From Hermetia illucens (lineage: Eukaryota > Arthropoda > Insecta > Diptera > Stratiomyidae): a stretch of 64,000 nucleotides of DNA. The stretch is from contig NC_051853.1 of NCBI RefSeq assembly GCF_905115235.1, forward strand, positions 49,473,467-49,537,466, read 5' to 3'. The notes under the pieces are model-generated. The model ran no database searches. It worked only from the letters and a program-made list of their open reading frames with translations, and was not told where the DNA came from. Position 1 is the stretch's first letter. Each line of letters starts with the position of its first letter. Shown here piece by piece: positions 46,097 to 58,500 of this stretch. Position numbers and translations under genes: made by a program.

Positions 46097-49000
46097 TCAA
46101 TTTAGTTTTGTGAAAATGAGGACTAGTAACATGAACAAGGTGGCCCCAGATAGGACCATAATGCACATCATCTTCCTGTTCTTTCGTTGATACCTTTCCG
46201 CTCGCTGTAATTGCCTTAGTCCCTCTGAAACTCGAGTTTGTGTCTGTTCCACATTGTAGTCAATCCGATCAAGAACGGTTCCCTGCTCTTGAACCATGTG
46301 GGACAAATCTTTGAAAATATCGTTCAAATCAATAATGGATTTAACAATTTTCGCAACTTCGTGTTCTCTATGTTCCGCTAACTTTGTATTCTCTTCTTCG
46401 AAAAGCAGGAGTTGTTGCTGCGTCATACGATGGGAAACAGGCTTTTGGAAGTGCTCGTCTAATTGCTCATCAGTCGTGTCATATAAACCTGCTGCGGTAT
46501 TAGGTTGAAGAAAATTGTCAAAGCTATCCACATTGTTGACTTTCTGCCGTCCATCTTCATTGAGGTCGATAGTGGTGAAATCGGCGGATTCGAAGAATTG
46601 GTTTGACCGTTCCTCTCGCGAATTAAGTTGTTTCAGGTAATTATTTTGACTATTTCTAAATTTCACAGTAAGCTCTTGTAAGGAGAGGAGCAGGTACGTT
46701 ACCACGTTCTTTGTCAGCCGCTGTTCGGTTTTGTTGCCCGCTCCTAGACTTGATCGGATACACTGGATGTGACGATGCGTTGAAGTTATCAGCTTAGAAA
46801 TTTCTTGACTTAGGTTTTCTATAAGGGTTTCTTCTTCACAACTGTCATCTAATGTGGGTCGCAGTAAATGCCGAGCATGCAGAGAACCCAGCTCGTCGAG
46901 TTTAGGCTTGATCCTGATAAAATGTCAAGTATTCATGTTCAAAGAAGAAAATTAATATTGAATGTTTGAGTACTTACTTAGACATTGTATATTGCGCTTC
47001 TTCCAATTTATCTATCCAAACTGGTGGAGCTCCACAATCATCTCGCAGTTCCAGGCCTTCTTCAGCATCATGTAGTGATCGCTTGAGCAATTTTTCCGCA
47101 TCACTGTTTTTCTATGAATGGATTGTAGGCATGATCGTTTAAAAATTGACTAATGTTTGAAATGATTGTAATTTTATTCAAATTGCAAAAAGTTAGAATA
47201 CTATATGGGTATATTCAGACCTTTGTTGAGACATATTACAAGAACATGTTTTCAGACAGAAAAGATCATTTTTGTGGTAGATGGCTTGGTTTCAGTTCGA
47301 CACCCACCATCCAAGGGCTTATCGCATACTATCGTATTCCGAGCAGGTAAATAGGTCCCTAGACTAGTTTGAAATTCCACTTAACTTACAAACAAAACAA
47401 AAAAACTTATCGACATTTCTTGCTCCTTGCAATAGAGATGCCATAGTGTTGTTTGTAGGAAGTTGGAAGGAAGGCACGTTACCTAATCACAAATAATTAC
47501 TTATTTTTAGAGTTACCGGACACGATGTATACTAGAATATTTCTCATTCAATTTTAGGCAAAAAATATTTTTTTTTATTTCTTAACCTTTTAACAGCCAC
47601 AGACACTTCTAAAAAAATTGCCGACTTTACAATTTTAAAAGCGTAGTAACTTGAAAATTACGATAGGTAAAATATCGGACTAAACGTTCAATCTTAGCTA
47701 GGACACCCCTCTAAAATAAAAGAAAGAAAATATCTGTGAAAAGAAAGTAAGCTGGAATTAATAATTCTCCAAATGCAAAAGTATGTTTTTTTTTCATAAA
47801 ATTTTGGCTCGGATTCACCCATACCTTTACCAAAAATTTATTGTGAACGCGTTGTTACAAATTTAAAAATGCAGAAAATGTCAACAACAATATCTGGTGA
47901 CCTAACAAAAAAGACAAAAACTAAAACTAATCATATGACGGGTCAGTAGGGGCGCCGTATTGGCTTCCCGAATTTCACAAACCCAGCAGCGTGTAACATC
48001 CCCTCGACCTCCCGCTGGTTTCGGGGTTTTCCAGGTTGGTTGTTTATCTTCCAACTTGCCTTCGAATATATGTATGCCATTTACTTTTTGGTGGGGTATA
48101 GCGCGTCAGCCAGACTTACGCGCTCTCGCTCGCTGATTACCAGAAATGCTCTTCAGGTCCCCCCACGAATTCAGGAGACGCGGACTCTTCTGCGCCAAGT
48201 GCCCTTGCATGGCGTAGCCAGCAATGCAATTGTCTCCCCTCCTTAGCGTGTCATCTATCCATTGCGACTTCCGCCTTCCGATTACAGTGCGTGCGAGTGT
48301 CAGGCCTGCGCGCCGACTAAGTTCTTCATTTGAGATTGTGTCAGGCCTGCGTACTCCGATGATATGACGTAGAAAGGTTTTCACGGAGGCTTGGAGCCTT
48401 CGAGTAACAATGGAGTTCTTCTTTCTATGTGCTACTTCCATATAGCAACATAATAATAACACTAACACAGAATAGTCTCAATTTGATGTTAGTGTTGAGA
48501 TAACTGCATTTCCAGATTTTAGACAGGACAGCGAGAACTAATGCGTCCGGCGACATACAGCTCGATGCTTCAGCAGAAACCACGATTCCTACATATACAT
48601 ATTGATCAACGCTTCCGATGCTCTGCCCATTTATTCAGAAAGGGAGAGTACGGTGAAAGTGCAGTCGAGGTGTATGAGGAAAAATGTCATAGTCCATTGA
48701 ATTCCTCCATATCCTCCGGGCAAGGCAGCATGAAAGACATAACAAAAAGAAGTAATATCGGTGACGGGATGCAACCCTGGCGGGGCGCTTTGGATCTCAA
48801 AGTTCTCCGAGATTTTACCTCGATGCAGCATATGATATTTTGCGCCATCATATGTCGTTCTGATAATAATTATTACTTTCTCCGGAATGCCCCTCCTGCA
48901 TAGAGCACTCTAGATACACTCCCTGTTTACACTATCGAAAGCTTTCTCGAAACCGATGAAGAACAGATGTAGCGTAGAGCTAAACTCCACGCACTGCTCC

Positions 49001-51772
49001 AAAGTGAGGTGGGTGTTGATGTGGTCAATGCAGGATGTTGATCAAGCTTTCGAAATGTTCTATAATTATTTTACTATTTTTTTTTGCGACGGCAGGCAAG
49101 CAGATATCTCTTCAATTGTCACACTTAAAACGTGTGCCCTTTTTGGGAATTTTAACAATCATCGCCTTCTTCCACTCGCTGGAATACATCTTGCATTCCC
49201 AAGATTTCCTTAGGAAGGCAGCAGATCTGCAAATTGCAGGTGTAGTGTTAAAAAATTATGTGGAGAGACCGTCAAGCCCAGTGGCTTTACTCCCTTTTGA
49301 GTGCCATGGTGGCCGAAATGATTTCTCTTCTCTCTGCTTGGAGGAAAATCCCGTATCTGCATGTTACGGTGACTGGCTATTTCATCTCATCGGATGTGAT
49401 GCATTTAAGAACCGTAGTGAAGTGTTCCTTCCACTTTTCAGTTGCTCATCATCGTGGATGGAAGGATTTGCGACCACATGCAAGTCCCTTCGCGACACTT
49501 CTGAAATCATTGCGTTCTAAGGCGACAGTTGATCATATAAATGGTTGATGCTGAACTTAAGGGAACGCAGCGCCCCAATCCTGCAAAAAATGGCATACGC
49601 AACACGCAAGCGAACGTAAGGCGACCATCAAATGATGATCGCTTTCGAGGCCGATGTCAGCGCCTCTCGTGCCGTCGATAAATAGCATTGCACAATTGTG
49701 ATGCTCCTTAACCTAGATTGAAATCTTGCAATTAGAAGTCTGTCAGAAACCGACTTCCAGGTCAAGAGAGCAAGCCTTGCGGGAGCCGTTAGGAGCAATC
49801 CGACACCAGATTCGCGTCTGCTACGATTTGGCTTTCCAAAGTATAAAAGCAGGTTGCAGCAAGTGTGAGAGGGCTACTCCCCAGAGTCCCATCATCTTAC
49901 TTCACTTAGGACCAGAATGTCCAGCTTATATCGTTGGAATCTCGCTCAAGTAAAATTATTACAATTTTCCGGTTTTACTATAGATTTATTGTGGTTTTTG
50001 AAAAATGCAACATCCTTCTTCATTGCTGGTTTTGTACAAAAGGTTTTGTAAATAAAATTGTAAATAAATCTATAGTAAAACCGGAGACTTTATCTTTTAA
50101 TAGTTTTACTTAAAACGAGCTACTTTTGCTCACACTGGAGAAAGCGGGTATTCTGAGGACCATCGCTACCGTTGTTGAGGAGCGTGCGCACATTCCAGAC
50201 ACCAACCATAGTCCATTTTAGGTAGCCAAAGGTCGTAGATCAGTTTCTATCCGAGGCGGTCCCACAAATTTCTATCCCTTTTAATTGTCTCTTACGACAA
50301 GCAGGGAAGACTGAGTGTATGCTTAAGCCCGAACTCACAGGGCACAGCCCACACTTGAGCTTTCGAATTGTATTTCATTCGTCAATTGCCTTCTACCCTC
50401 ACTGGGTCTAAGACTCCCCTGAGGATTAGATATTCGAAGACACTGATTTTTTACTCTCCGACTTGGTTCGTCGCCCACAGGACACAGTTTTATATATTGT
50501 GGACTCTGTTTACCCATGCACATTTCTATATTTTAGAATTGGCAAGATAGGGTAGAATATTGGCCAAGATGATCCGCCGATTTCGTCGAAGTACACTACA
50601 CTGTCTACTTGTTCGAAGTTGTGTCTTCCCCCTTGTATTAGGAAGGGTAAGCCTCTTTCTCCTATATAGCGGATGTTTTACTTGATAGTTAATACTGTCC
50701 TATTACGGCACTTCTCCACCTGGAACATAATCTCGTAGTCAAAACTTGGCCTGAAACCTTGGAACGCCTCAATACCACATTTACCGCCTCTCGAAGGGCT
50801 GTTCTCCGCAGATGCGCGGTTTTAGCTCGGAGGAAAGACATCGTGGCAATGTTGTTGAAATTCTCATTCAAGTTGTAAGTTGTTTAACCAATGAAAGTGC
50901 GCACATTCCAAGAACCAAGTTTTGTACATATAAAATGGTCAAAGATCCTAACTAGAAAGCCTGCTCTATCTGGCAAAAATACTACTTAAAATTCTTAACA
51001 ATCACCCCCCAGTGGAGTGTAGGAAAACATTAAAAATACGAGCTTATAACTTTCATTCGACAAACGTACATACCACACAGCAATAGGAAAATTAATTTGA
51101 ATGCACATCTTAGCTTCTAAATGTTCAGAAGATTAGTCTAATGAATTAGACTCTCATTGTCCATGGAGTATTGAGATATATCTCAGGCATGTTCGCAAAT
51201 TTACTCGCAAGAAGTTAACTTTATTTTCTACTCGAAGTAAGCGTAAGTGTTGTTGACATCGGGAATGATAGGCCGAACATTGAACGACCAGAAAACGATG
51301 ACTAAGGTGGTTTCATTTACATTTTTTGGTCAAGGAAGATGGACAACAATTTGAAGTTTCCTCAGGCTCGCAGTCGAAGCTTCATAACAAGATTATTGAG
51401 GCGCCTAGAAGTAAAGGACTGAGTTAAAACTTTAGAGCTTCCCAAAAATGTGTGCCCCTTGAAAATGATTTATGGGACTCCTCATCCAAACCCATTCGAT
51501 TGGAATTTTCTTCATAAAAGTAATAAGATAAAAAGCGACCAAATCATTCAATGTAGTTCGCTTTACTGGATCTATAATGCCTGGCATTCCCTAAGTGCAG
51601 CGCTAGAGCCCGCATCCCATCCCATCCAAATCAGCCGTAAGCAATGCAGGAGACACAAAAAACATATTGTTGTAAGAACCGAAATACTTACGTGATCTGG
51701 ATAAATGTTTCGGTTTTTGATTGCGTTATTTCGCATTATAACAAACACTTCACTTAAATTCCGTGACGTCAT
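46097..51772 (-). CDS. Syx16: Syntaxin 16, trans-Golgi/endosome Qa-SNARE
   Basis: Three minus-strand exons: 51772-51692, 47111-46978 and 46913-46097, with a 4.6-kb first intron. Phases match (0, then 2) and give 343 residues, close to the known family size. The N-terminus SRNLSEVFVIMRNNAIKNRN corresponds to the short N-peptide that binds the Sec1/Munc18 protein Vps45. Next come APPVWIDKLEEAQYTMSKIK and LHARHLLRPTLDD (Habc domain). The SNARE helix carries DRIDYNVEQTQTRVSEGLRQ, including the zero-layer Gln. A C-terminal anchor follows (MCIMVLSGATLFMLLVLIF). It mediates fusion of endosome-derived vesicles with the trans-Golgi network. Intron 1 holds a nearly full-length decayed LINE and a small hairpin element. 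The start lies 779 bases from the start of the divergent cathepsin B gene. Confidence 0.94.
48090..50250 (-). mobile_element. RTE-like LINE, long but decayed copy
   Basis: Read on the minus strand within Syntaxin 16 intron 1. A leader at 50250-50150 is followed by endonuclease pieces (49870-49730, the same segment as 1285-1400). Reverse transcriptase follows: LTLEQCVEFSSTLHLFFIGF, EKAFDSVNREC (motif A, about 48960-48910), CRRGIPEKV, MLHRGKISENFEIQS and AALPGGYGGIQWTM (about 48840-48690). The C-terminal end is LQASVKTFLRHIIGVRRPDT, ISNEELSRRAG and RRKSQWIDDTLRRGDNCIA (48390-48210). Several frameshifts separate these parts, and a hairpin element (49949-50110) interrupts it. Confidence 0.75.
49949..50110. 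repeat. Small hairpin element with perfect inner inverted repeats
   Basis: CCGGTTTTACTATAGATTTA at 49969 is exactly mirrored by TAAATCTATAGTAAAACCGG ending at 50084. Outside it, AGTAAAATTATT (49949) pairs with AATAGTTTTACT (to 50110) with one mismatch. The overall size and fold resemble a MITE. It sits inside the decayed LINE of Syntaxin 16 intron 1, so it is younger than that LINE. Confidence 0.75.
50580..50960 (-). mobile_element. LINE fragment, second RTE-like 5' end
   Basis: GTGCGCACATTCCAAGAACC at 50899 on the plus strand repeats GTGCGCACATTCCAGACACC at 50185, the leader/endonuclease start of the neighbouring LINE. The 50871-50689 minus frame is too decayed to show motifs. Confidence 0.45.
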
Positions 51773-52551
51773 TTTCGATCAAGTCCAGTTTCCCTACTTT
51801 TCCTAAAAACTATGGAATGCGTAGGTATCTCAAAATCGATAGCAACAAACCCTCTGTGATCCAGCCGTCACCTCTCAACTTCGACTGTCACTTTGGCAGG
51901 TTGGACTTCAATCAACAGGATTTGTATGTGGATCTATCTCTTTCTTCCATGACATTTCGATTTGTCCAGGCTGGGCCTTTATAAAAGTTCGTTTCAGGAA
52001 AATGACATTTAGTTGGAAACCAATAATTAATAATAATGCCAAGTGAATTTGATCAGCACAAGATATGATTTTGAGGCAAAGGAAAAGCTCCTGGAAATAT
52101 TTGTTAACTTTAGAAGAATATTTGCTCACTCCTCCACTACACGTCCACCAAATTTCCCATGTCATTTCCCAACTTTTGTTCCTCGCTGTATACAGTAGAA
52201 CCGTTAAGTCCCCCCTCCCGTAAATAATTGAACTAAAGAGCATTTCTTATCAGCTGCTTTCGTTTCACGGTTCAAAAACTTTCCCGAGAACGGATTTTAT
52301 GCTATTTTCGAGTTAACTGTTGGCTGAGGTGTTAGGTGAGTTGAATTTCTTGTAACTCTGGCTTCTCAACCATAATAATTTTTCGGAATCATACTCGTAA
52401 TTTACGCATTGTTCGGACAGATTCCTAATTGCCGGGTGTATTTTCAGATAATCGGACTTTGTGAGGGAACCAGAATAGACTATTCTAACAAAGAAAGTAA
52501 GTGCGTAATAAGGCGGCCAATTATTTCAAGTGGAGCGAGTTGGTTTCAAGA
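51773..52551. promoter_or_regulatory. Shared divergent promoter region of Syx16 and cathepsin B
   Basis: A 779-base spacer between two head-to-head start codons. ATCGATA at 51835-51841 (TATCGAT on the Syx16 strand) is a DRE-like core 63 bases upstream of the Syx16 ATG. On the cathepsin B side, TTTTCAG at about 52443 could be the acceptor of a 5'-leader intron. A direct 5' UTR is equally possible. Confidence 0.4.
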
Positions 52552-55500
52552 ATGTTGCGTTTTGCGCTTCTTCTGGCGTTAGGCGCCCTGGCCATCGCAG
52601 AGGACCTGCATCCATTGTCACAGGAATTTATTGATGCCATCAATGAAAAAGCAACGACATGGAAGGTACGTTGAAGGTGTAGAATTTTTACCTTAGTCAT
52701 CTTTTCTAATTTCGGAACTTCATTAACAGGCAGGAGCGAATTTCCATCCTTCTACACCTGTAGCCACCCTCAAACGTCTAATGGGAGTCCATCCTGACGC
52801 TAACAAATTCAGACTTGCAGAGCAGGCTCCGTTTTTTGGCGATTCGGAAGATTTGCCGGAGAATTTCGATTCTCGCGAAAACTGGCCGGATTGCCCCACA
52901 ATCCGTGAGGTTCGGGATCAAGGCTCGTGTGGATCTTGTTGGGCCTTTGGAGCCGTTGAAGCGATTTCAGATCGGGTGAGTAGTTTCCTGTAAATAGTCC
53001 AGGTTCGCGCTATCGCTTTAGATGTTTAAATATATTTTGCGAGATAAGCAGAAGAAATCAATAATGTGTGGCTTGGTGAATCATACATGCATACATTTCT
53101 TTGTGCCTTCTGCTTAGCTCGAACATAATGTTTATTCGACTACAATCCATACAATTTGAGCGGGCGGGGTGTATGCGGGTAAACCGCGATTGAATGTTAT
53201 TTGATTATTCACTGGCGAGCTTGCTGTTCTCCCTAAATACATCCCACAAATAATATAGAGTTGTCGCATGATTCCACGATTGAAGAACTGTTTCCAGATT
53301 ATTTCCTACGACACCTTAGCCGTTCAGTGTAATGCTTACGTTCGATTATTTATTTGTCGTGTTCGACTAATTGTCGAGTTGTGTGTTTTGAATGTGATTG
53401 TGGATAATCACCAGCAGGTCAATGCGATAGCCTCTCGTTCCATGAAACCTTACAACAAAAAAAATATTTTCAATACATAATCATTATTGAGAAGCGATGA
53501 TTAACTGATCCACAAATACAAATGTTTATTGTTCTTTAGTGGCTTCGGGTAAGAATATGATCAAATTTATTCACTTCGTTCAGCAGAATTCTTAAGAAAC
53601 GTGAGTATCGCTATTAATTTACAGTCCAAAGTTGGAAAAACTGCGTTATGCAAACGTAGTTTACAAATTGATGAATTTTGTAGATATCTCTCAATGAGAA
53701 TCGCCGCTTATTTATTAGTTCATTAAACGAATTTTACAATCTCATGTAGATAATAGAAACCGCTCCCGAAGAATAAGCGACTCGTTGCTATTCTTCTCTT
53801 TGGACACAATTTGCTGCGCATATGTTTTTTTGTGATTAAACATTTTCATGACGTGAAAATTCATTGGCAAAACGAACATATCAAAGTAATCGAGAAAGTT
53901 GGTAAAATAAAAAGGACTCGACAGACCAGGTCGCTTTATCTGCTTCCCACTGATTTCAAGGAAACTTCCGCATTAATATCTAAAGTGGCCATTCAAGTGC
54001 CAGTCTAAAGAGTAGTTTAGCAAGGTTACACGCTAGTTGAGATTGCTTCTTGACTACACGATAGCGATTGAATGATGAATGAAACTTTTATTGCACTTTA
54101 GCTAAACAAAGTGACATTGCGTCAAATATAGAATCAAGGAACTATCGGTCCACTTGCATTGATGGACAAACATAAGAGGCTGCAAACAATTTGAATGGAA
54201 TTTATTTACTGTGTATACGCATTTCAGTACAATTTAACGACTTATATTAGGTCCGTCTTCTGCTATTTATGTTTAATCGCTACTACGTCTCTTATTTACT
54301 GGTCATATAATATGTAACTAGGCAAACAAGGAACACCACGAAGTCAGGATTAGGGTGAAATTTAAAGGATACTTTTATCGTTGAATAATTAATGTTGGGT
54401 AGATATCAGGTAATTATTACCAGCTGTCTGGTTTGTTAAATCTGTGAGTAGCCTTGCTTGAATAGTACCTTCTTCTTTAGCTTTTGTCCCGTTCAGAAGC
54501 GGAGTCGGCTCGTCTTGATCGCGCCATTTTGCTCGGTCATATGCCAGATCTGGATGGAGCCCAGAAGCTCTCAAATGAACTTTAACGTATCAAGCCAACG
54601 TCGCTTTCGTCGGTCCATCGACTTCGAAGTGTGAGTGAGTGAGTTTTTATCAACGAATTATATGTCCATACTAAGGAAGTCACTTCTCTCGCAATTACTC
54701 GACGATCGCTGCAACTCCATATGGGTCGCGGTAGTCCTCATTTCAGATCTGATCATAAGATACGCTACTGGTCCAATGCAACATTACCGCGAAGTGGCGT
54801 TCGTTGTCTTTTATAGTTGGCCAACACCCAGGACCATAGAGGTTGACAGGGCGAACGACACTGCGTACATTTTAAATTTGTGATGCTCTTTGATGCATCA
54901 ATCACATTTAATCGATCGAATTATATTTTATGAATTTATATTTGCACATTCAGCTGGACTGCTTTTGTTGTTTACATATTGGAACGATAGTGTTTTCTTG
55001 CTAATCAGATGGTGTTCTACCCTCCTCACTGAGTCACATACGCTTTCCAGAGCTCAGAGCTGTTGCTTTCCCCTATTTCTTTCTTTTGATTTCTTCCTCG
55101 ACTTCAGCGATACTGACAAATGTAATTGCTCCAAATGTTGGCAATACTTGTGGAAGCGGAGGATACTTACGTGGAAATCTTGCCGAAATATGTCCGTCAT
55201 TTGTCCGTCGCTGCATGTCGATTAGTAATCGAGCATCGGTCTTGCCATTAACGATACAGAAGTCTTCGTAATCCTGCGTGCGTTGATGTCAGTTATTAAC
55301 AAGTGGGCACGTTGGTATCGATTATCAACAAGTAGGTAAAAATCTCTCTCACTATCTCGAACTACAAATTTATCGTAAAGTTCTTTATAATGAACCGTTC
55401 GGGTAACTTCAATCGCTTTCTTTGCGTTATGGAATCCCTCAAAGATGGTAAGGTCGACACCATATCGCGCACGAATTTCTTACAGAGTGCAAATATCAAT

Positions 55501-58500
55501 AAAAGGTGTATTGAAGGTTTCTTGTGAGTTACTGCGTCTTTTCAGTGAGGGTACCAATATTTTGCAGTAATTTACTTACGTCCTAGCGCCATCCATGAGG
55601 TGAACGCCATAGCATTTCTCAGAGGCTTTTTACTTAACACGATCATTTTTCGTTTTTTGTTTTTTTGTACCAACATTGAATGCGTTTTCTTGGTTGGCCT
55701 CTCGTTGGACCTGTCATAATGAAGTAACTCCAACTATAATTTATCTCTTTCCCTAACTTCAGCTTTTTATTTTTGTTTTACTGAGGATGGTGCAAACTAC
55801 GTTGCGCCAAACCCACCTTCTTCATCTGGGCTTGGCACCAGCATACTATGTAAATAACATGGCGGAGTTCGATGCATATGAGTTCGTAAGGCTTTCTCGT
55901 TCGCCTAGTTTCCTGTCGTTGTTGCATTTCCTAATTATCTTCACATTGCTCCATGTAATGTTATGCCCTTCCACCTTCCCTACTATCGATTTCGGAGATA
56001 TGCTCTTTTTATTTCTCCTAGCCGTCTTAACTTCTCTCGTATCCCTATCAATATACCAACGGACCAGTCTTATGGTTTATCTTCTCGCAATCTGGATATG
56101 TTACTTAATAGGATATACCATCTGAAGTGGCAACTGATAAAGCAAAGTCCATCGGATTAAGATCAGGGAAATACGGTCGTTACATTTTCGGTGAAATCTA
56201 CTCTTCTTTTGCCTTGTGAGCTGACGCGAAATCATGCTGGAATAGATATTAATAATAATAATAATAATCACTTGCCCATGATACTAAAAAATCCGCAAGA
56301 ATTCATTCTTGATAAACTGCAACGTCTACTTTCCATCCCTCAGACACAAAAACTCTTAACTTGCTATGTTGTAAATTCACTTCTAATTCATTTTGAAAAT
56401 CCGTGACAATCTTGTGTGTGAAATTTCCATTGATCTTGTCATTTGATTGACGCCTTTGGCCTTTGGGAGATCCTAGCCTGGTTTGATCAGATGTATCTTA
56501 ATCGATGGCATCATGTCGATTTGCAAACTTTCCATCATCTTTTTTGGCGAAGCTGCTTACTGCGTGGCTCCTTCTTCTCTTCCTTTTGTCGTTGTTAACG
56601 GGAGATGTTTTACTTTTTTCCTAATGAGATCCTCAATAATCGATGGTCGGAGGCTATTCTTAACCCTGGCATGAATGATGTACTTTTTCTATGTTTTGAA
56701 TCTTTCAGCAGTCTGAAGCACTCCGAACAGTCTATGGATAAATGCATAGAACGGTGCCATTTTTCGTGGAAGTGATTTGAACTTTACGTAATCATTCTCT
56801 GTGACTGGGCGAGTTTCCTATGGATGTCACTGATTACTGCCGACTAAACTCTCACCTGGGGAAACTAGGGATATCTACGGATAGATTTATGCGGGGTTGA
56901 AATGGTAAAAACGACGTCCTCATGTCTGGTCCAGAGTTTAGAAAGATGGCGTTTGGACTGTAAATAACTCTTGATCCTATGCCTTTTAATGCCATGGACG
57001 TGGGATTTTCCCTTAATAGTCACTCGTACAGGTAAAGGAGTGCTCCTTCTCCGAGATGCTTGGAAAAAGGGCGTCTGCGTTGAATAAAAAAGACTAATCT
57101 ACCATCTGGCAACGTAAACGCCATATCCTTGAGTTTCATGATGAGGTTGTCTCTATTCCTGTTGGATCTCCCAGAGTCTAATCCACTCAATTCGTTGAAT
57201 CTACCTATTAGTCATTTGGCCATATTCTGCGTAAGCGAGTTTGTAGTTGCTATAATTTTCCAGAATGAGACCCTACAATGAAAAATATGCTCAGTGCATA
57301 ATCGCTTCGCAATGACTAACTTGTTTATTATTCTTCAGTCGCTTTGATATAAAACTAGTGCAAAGTCATTCACTTAGTTCAGTAGAATTCTGAAGAAACT
57401 TGAGAACTGTTTTCAATCTACCGTTCAATATTGCGTTATGCAACCAGTTTATGAACTGGTTATATTTCTCTATCATAGTCATCACTTACTTATTGTTCTT
57501 TGGGTTTTTTCCTTCAATAAATTTTACAGTATCATTTAAATATGATTAAATATGGTCAGATTTTTAACAACAAGCCACTCATTGCTATTCTTCTCTTTTG
57601 GAAATATTACCAGAGTAGATTTAATATAATATGATAAAAGACAAGCTTTTGAAAATGGATGCAGAAACTCATGAAAGGGAAGATGCGTTTTGACGCCTGT
57701 CCGAAATTTCTGACATCAAGCTAAATCTACTTAGGCCCAATCACCTGATATAAGTTTACGACTACAACAAAATCTACAAGAAAAAATAAAACTGGTTGGT
57801 TTAAAATTGAGAACAGATGGCTAGATGGATGCTTAAATGCAAGACTTCTTTACCAATCAGAGAAACAGAAATAACTAACTAAAAAACGTAAAGATTTAAT
57901 ATGCAACTCGCAAATACAAGTGAAAAATCCCATCTAGGATGAACATTTATGAAACGTAACTAAGGGGCAGCTGTTTATCTATAGTAGCATAAAAAACACC
58001 AATGGCAATGAGTTATCTGCGATGTAGCACTTTTTGTTGTTAGTAGAATACGTCACTGGCTCATTTAGACTCATCACCGCCGGATTTGAAACAAAGTATC
58101 GTTGCTCATCACTTGGGCGGCTTTTTTTCAATAATGAACGCTATTGTAGATGAGTAGGCAAAAGACATAATTCTAATTAGCGGATTTAACGCTAAATTAG
58201 GAGCCGACAATAATAACCGCAAGCATGTCACGGAAAAACCTAGAATTGGCAGCTGAAGCACGAATGAAGATCTGCGAACTGAGCTTAGTGGAAGTCACGG
58301 TAAGAAATCAGTTGGACTCTGCTTTTACACAAAGCAAGCTATAAGGCATTATGTGTCTCACCAAATCTTAATAGCTGTGTGTAAAATGGAACCGACTTCT
58401 TATATGTGAACAAGCGTGCTTGATACAAAACACAAACGAAATGCAAATCTAGGAAGTAATCTCCTTTAAGTAATCGTACAAACTCTAATAAAGCCGAAAT

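Noticed and set aside
47400-47460. Extra Syntaxin 16 exon starting MASLLQGARNVDK
   Set aside because: The exons at 51692 and 47111 already join in phase 0 and give a colinear family sequence; the candidate has no good donor and adds unrelated residues.
53811-54008. Extra exon of cathepsin B in intron 2
   Set aside because: Exons 2 and 3 join in phase 0 and reproduce the family sequence without a gap, so no exon is missing.
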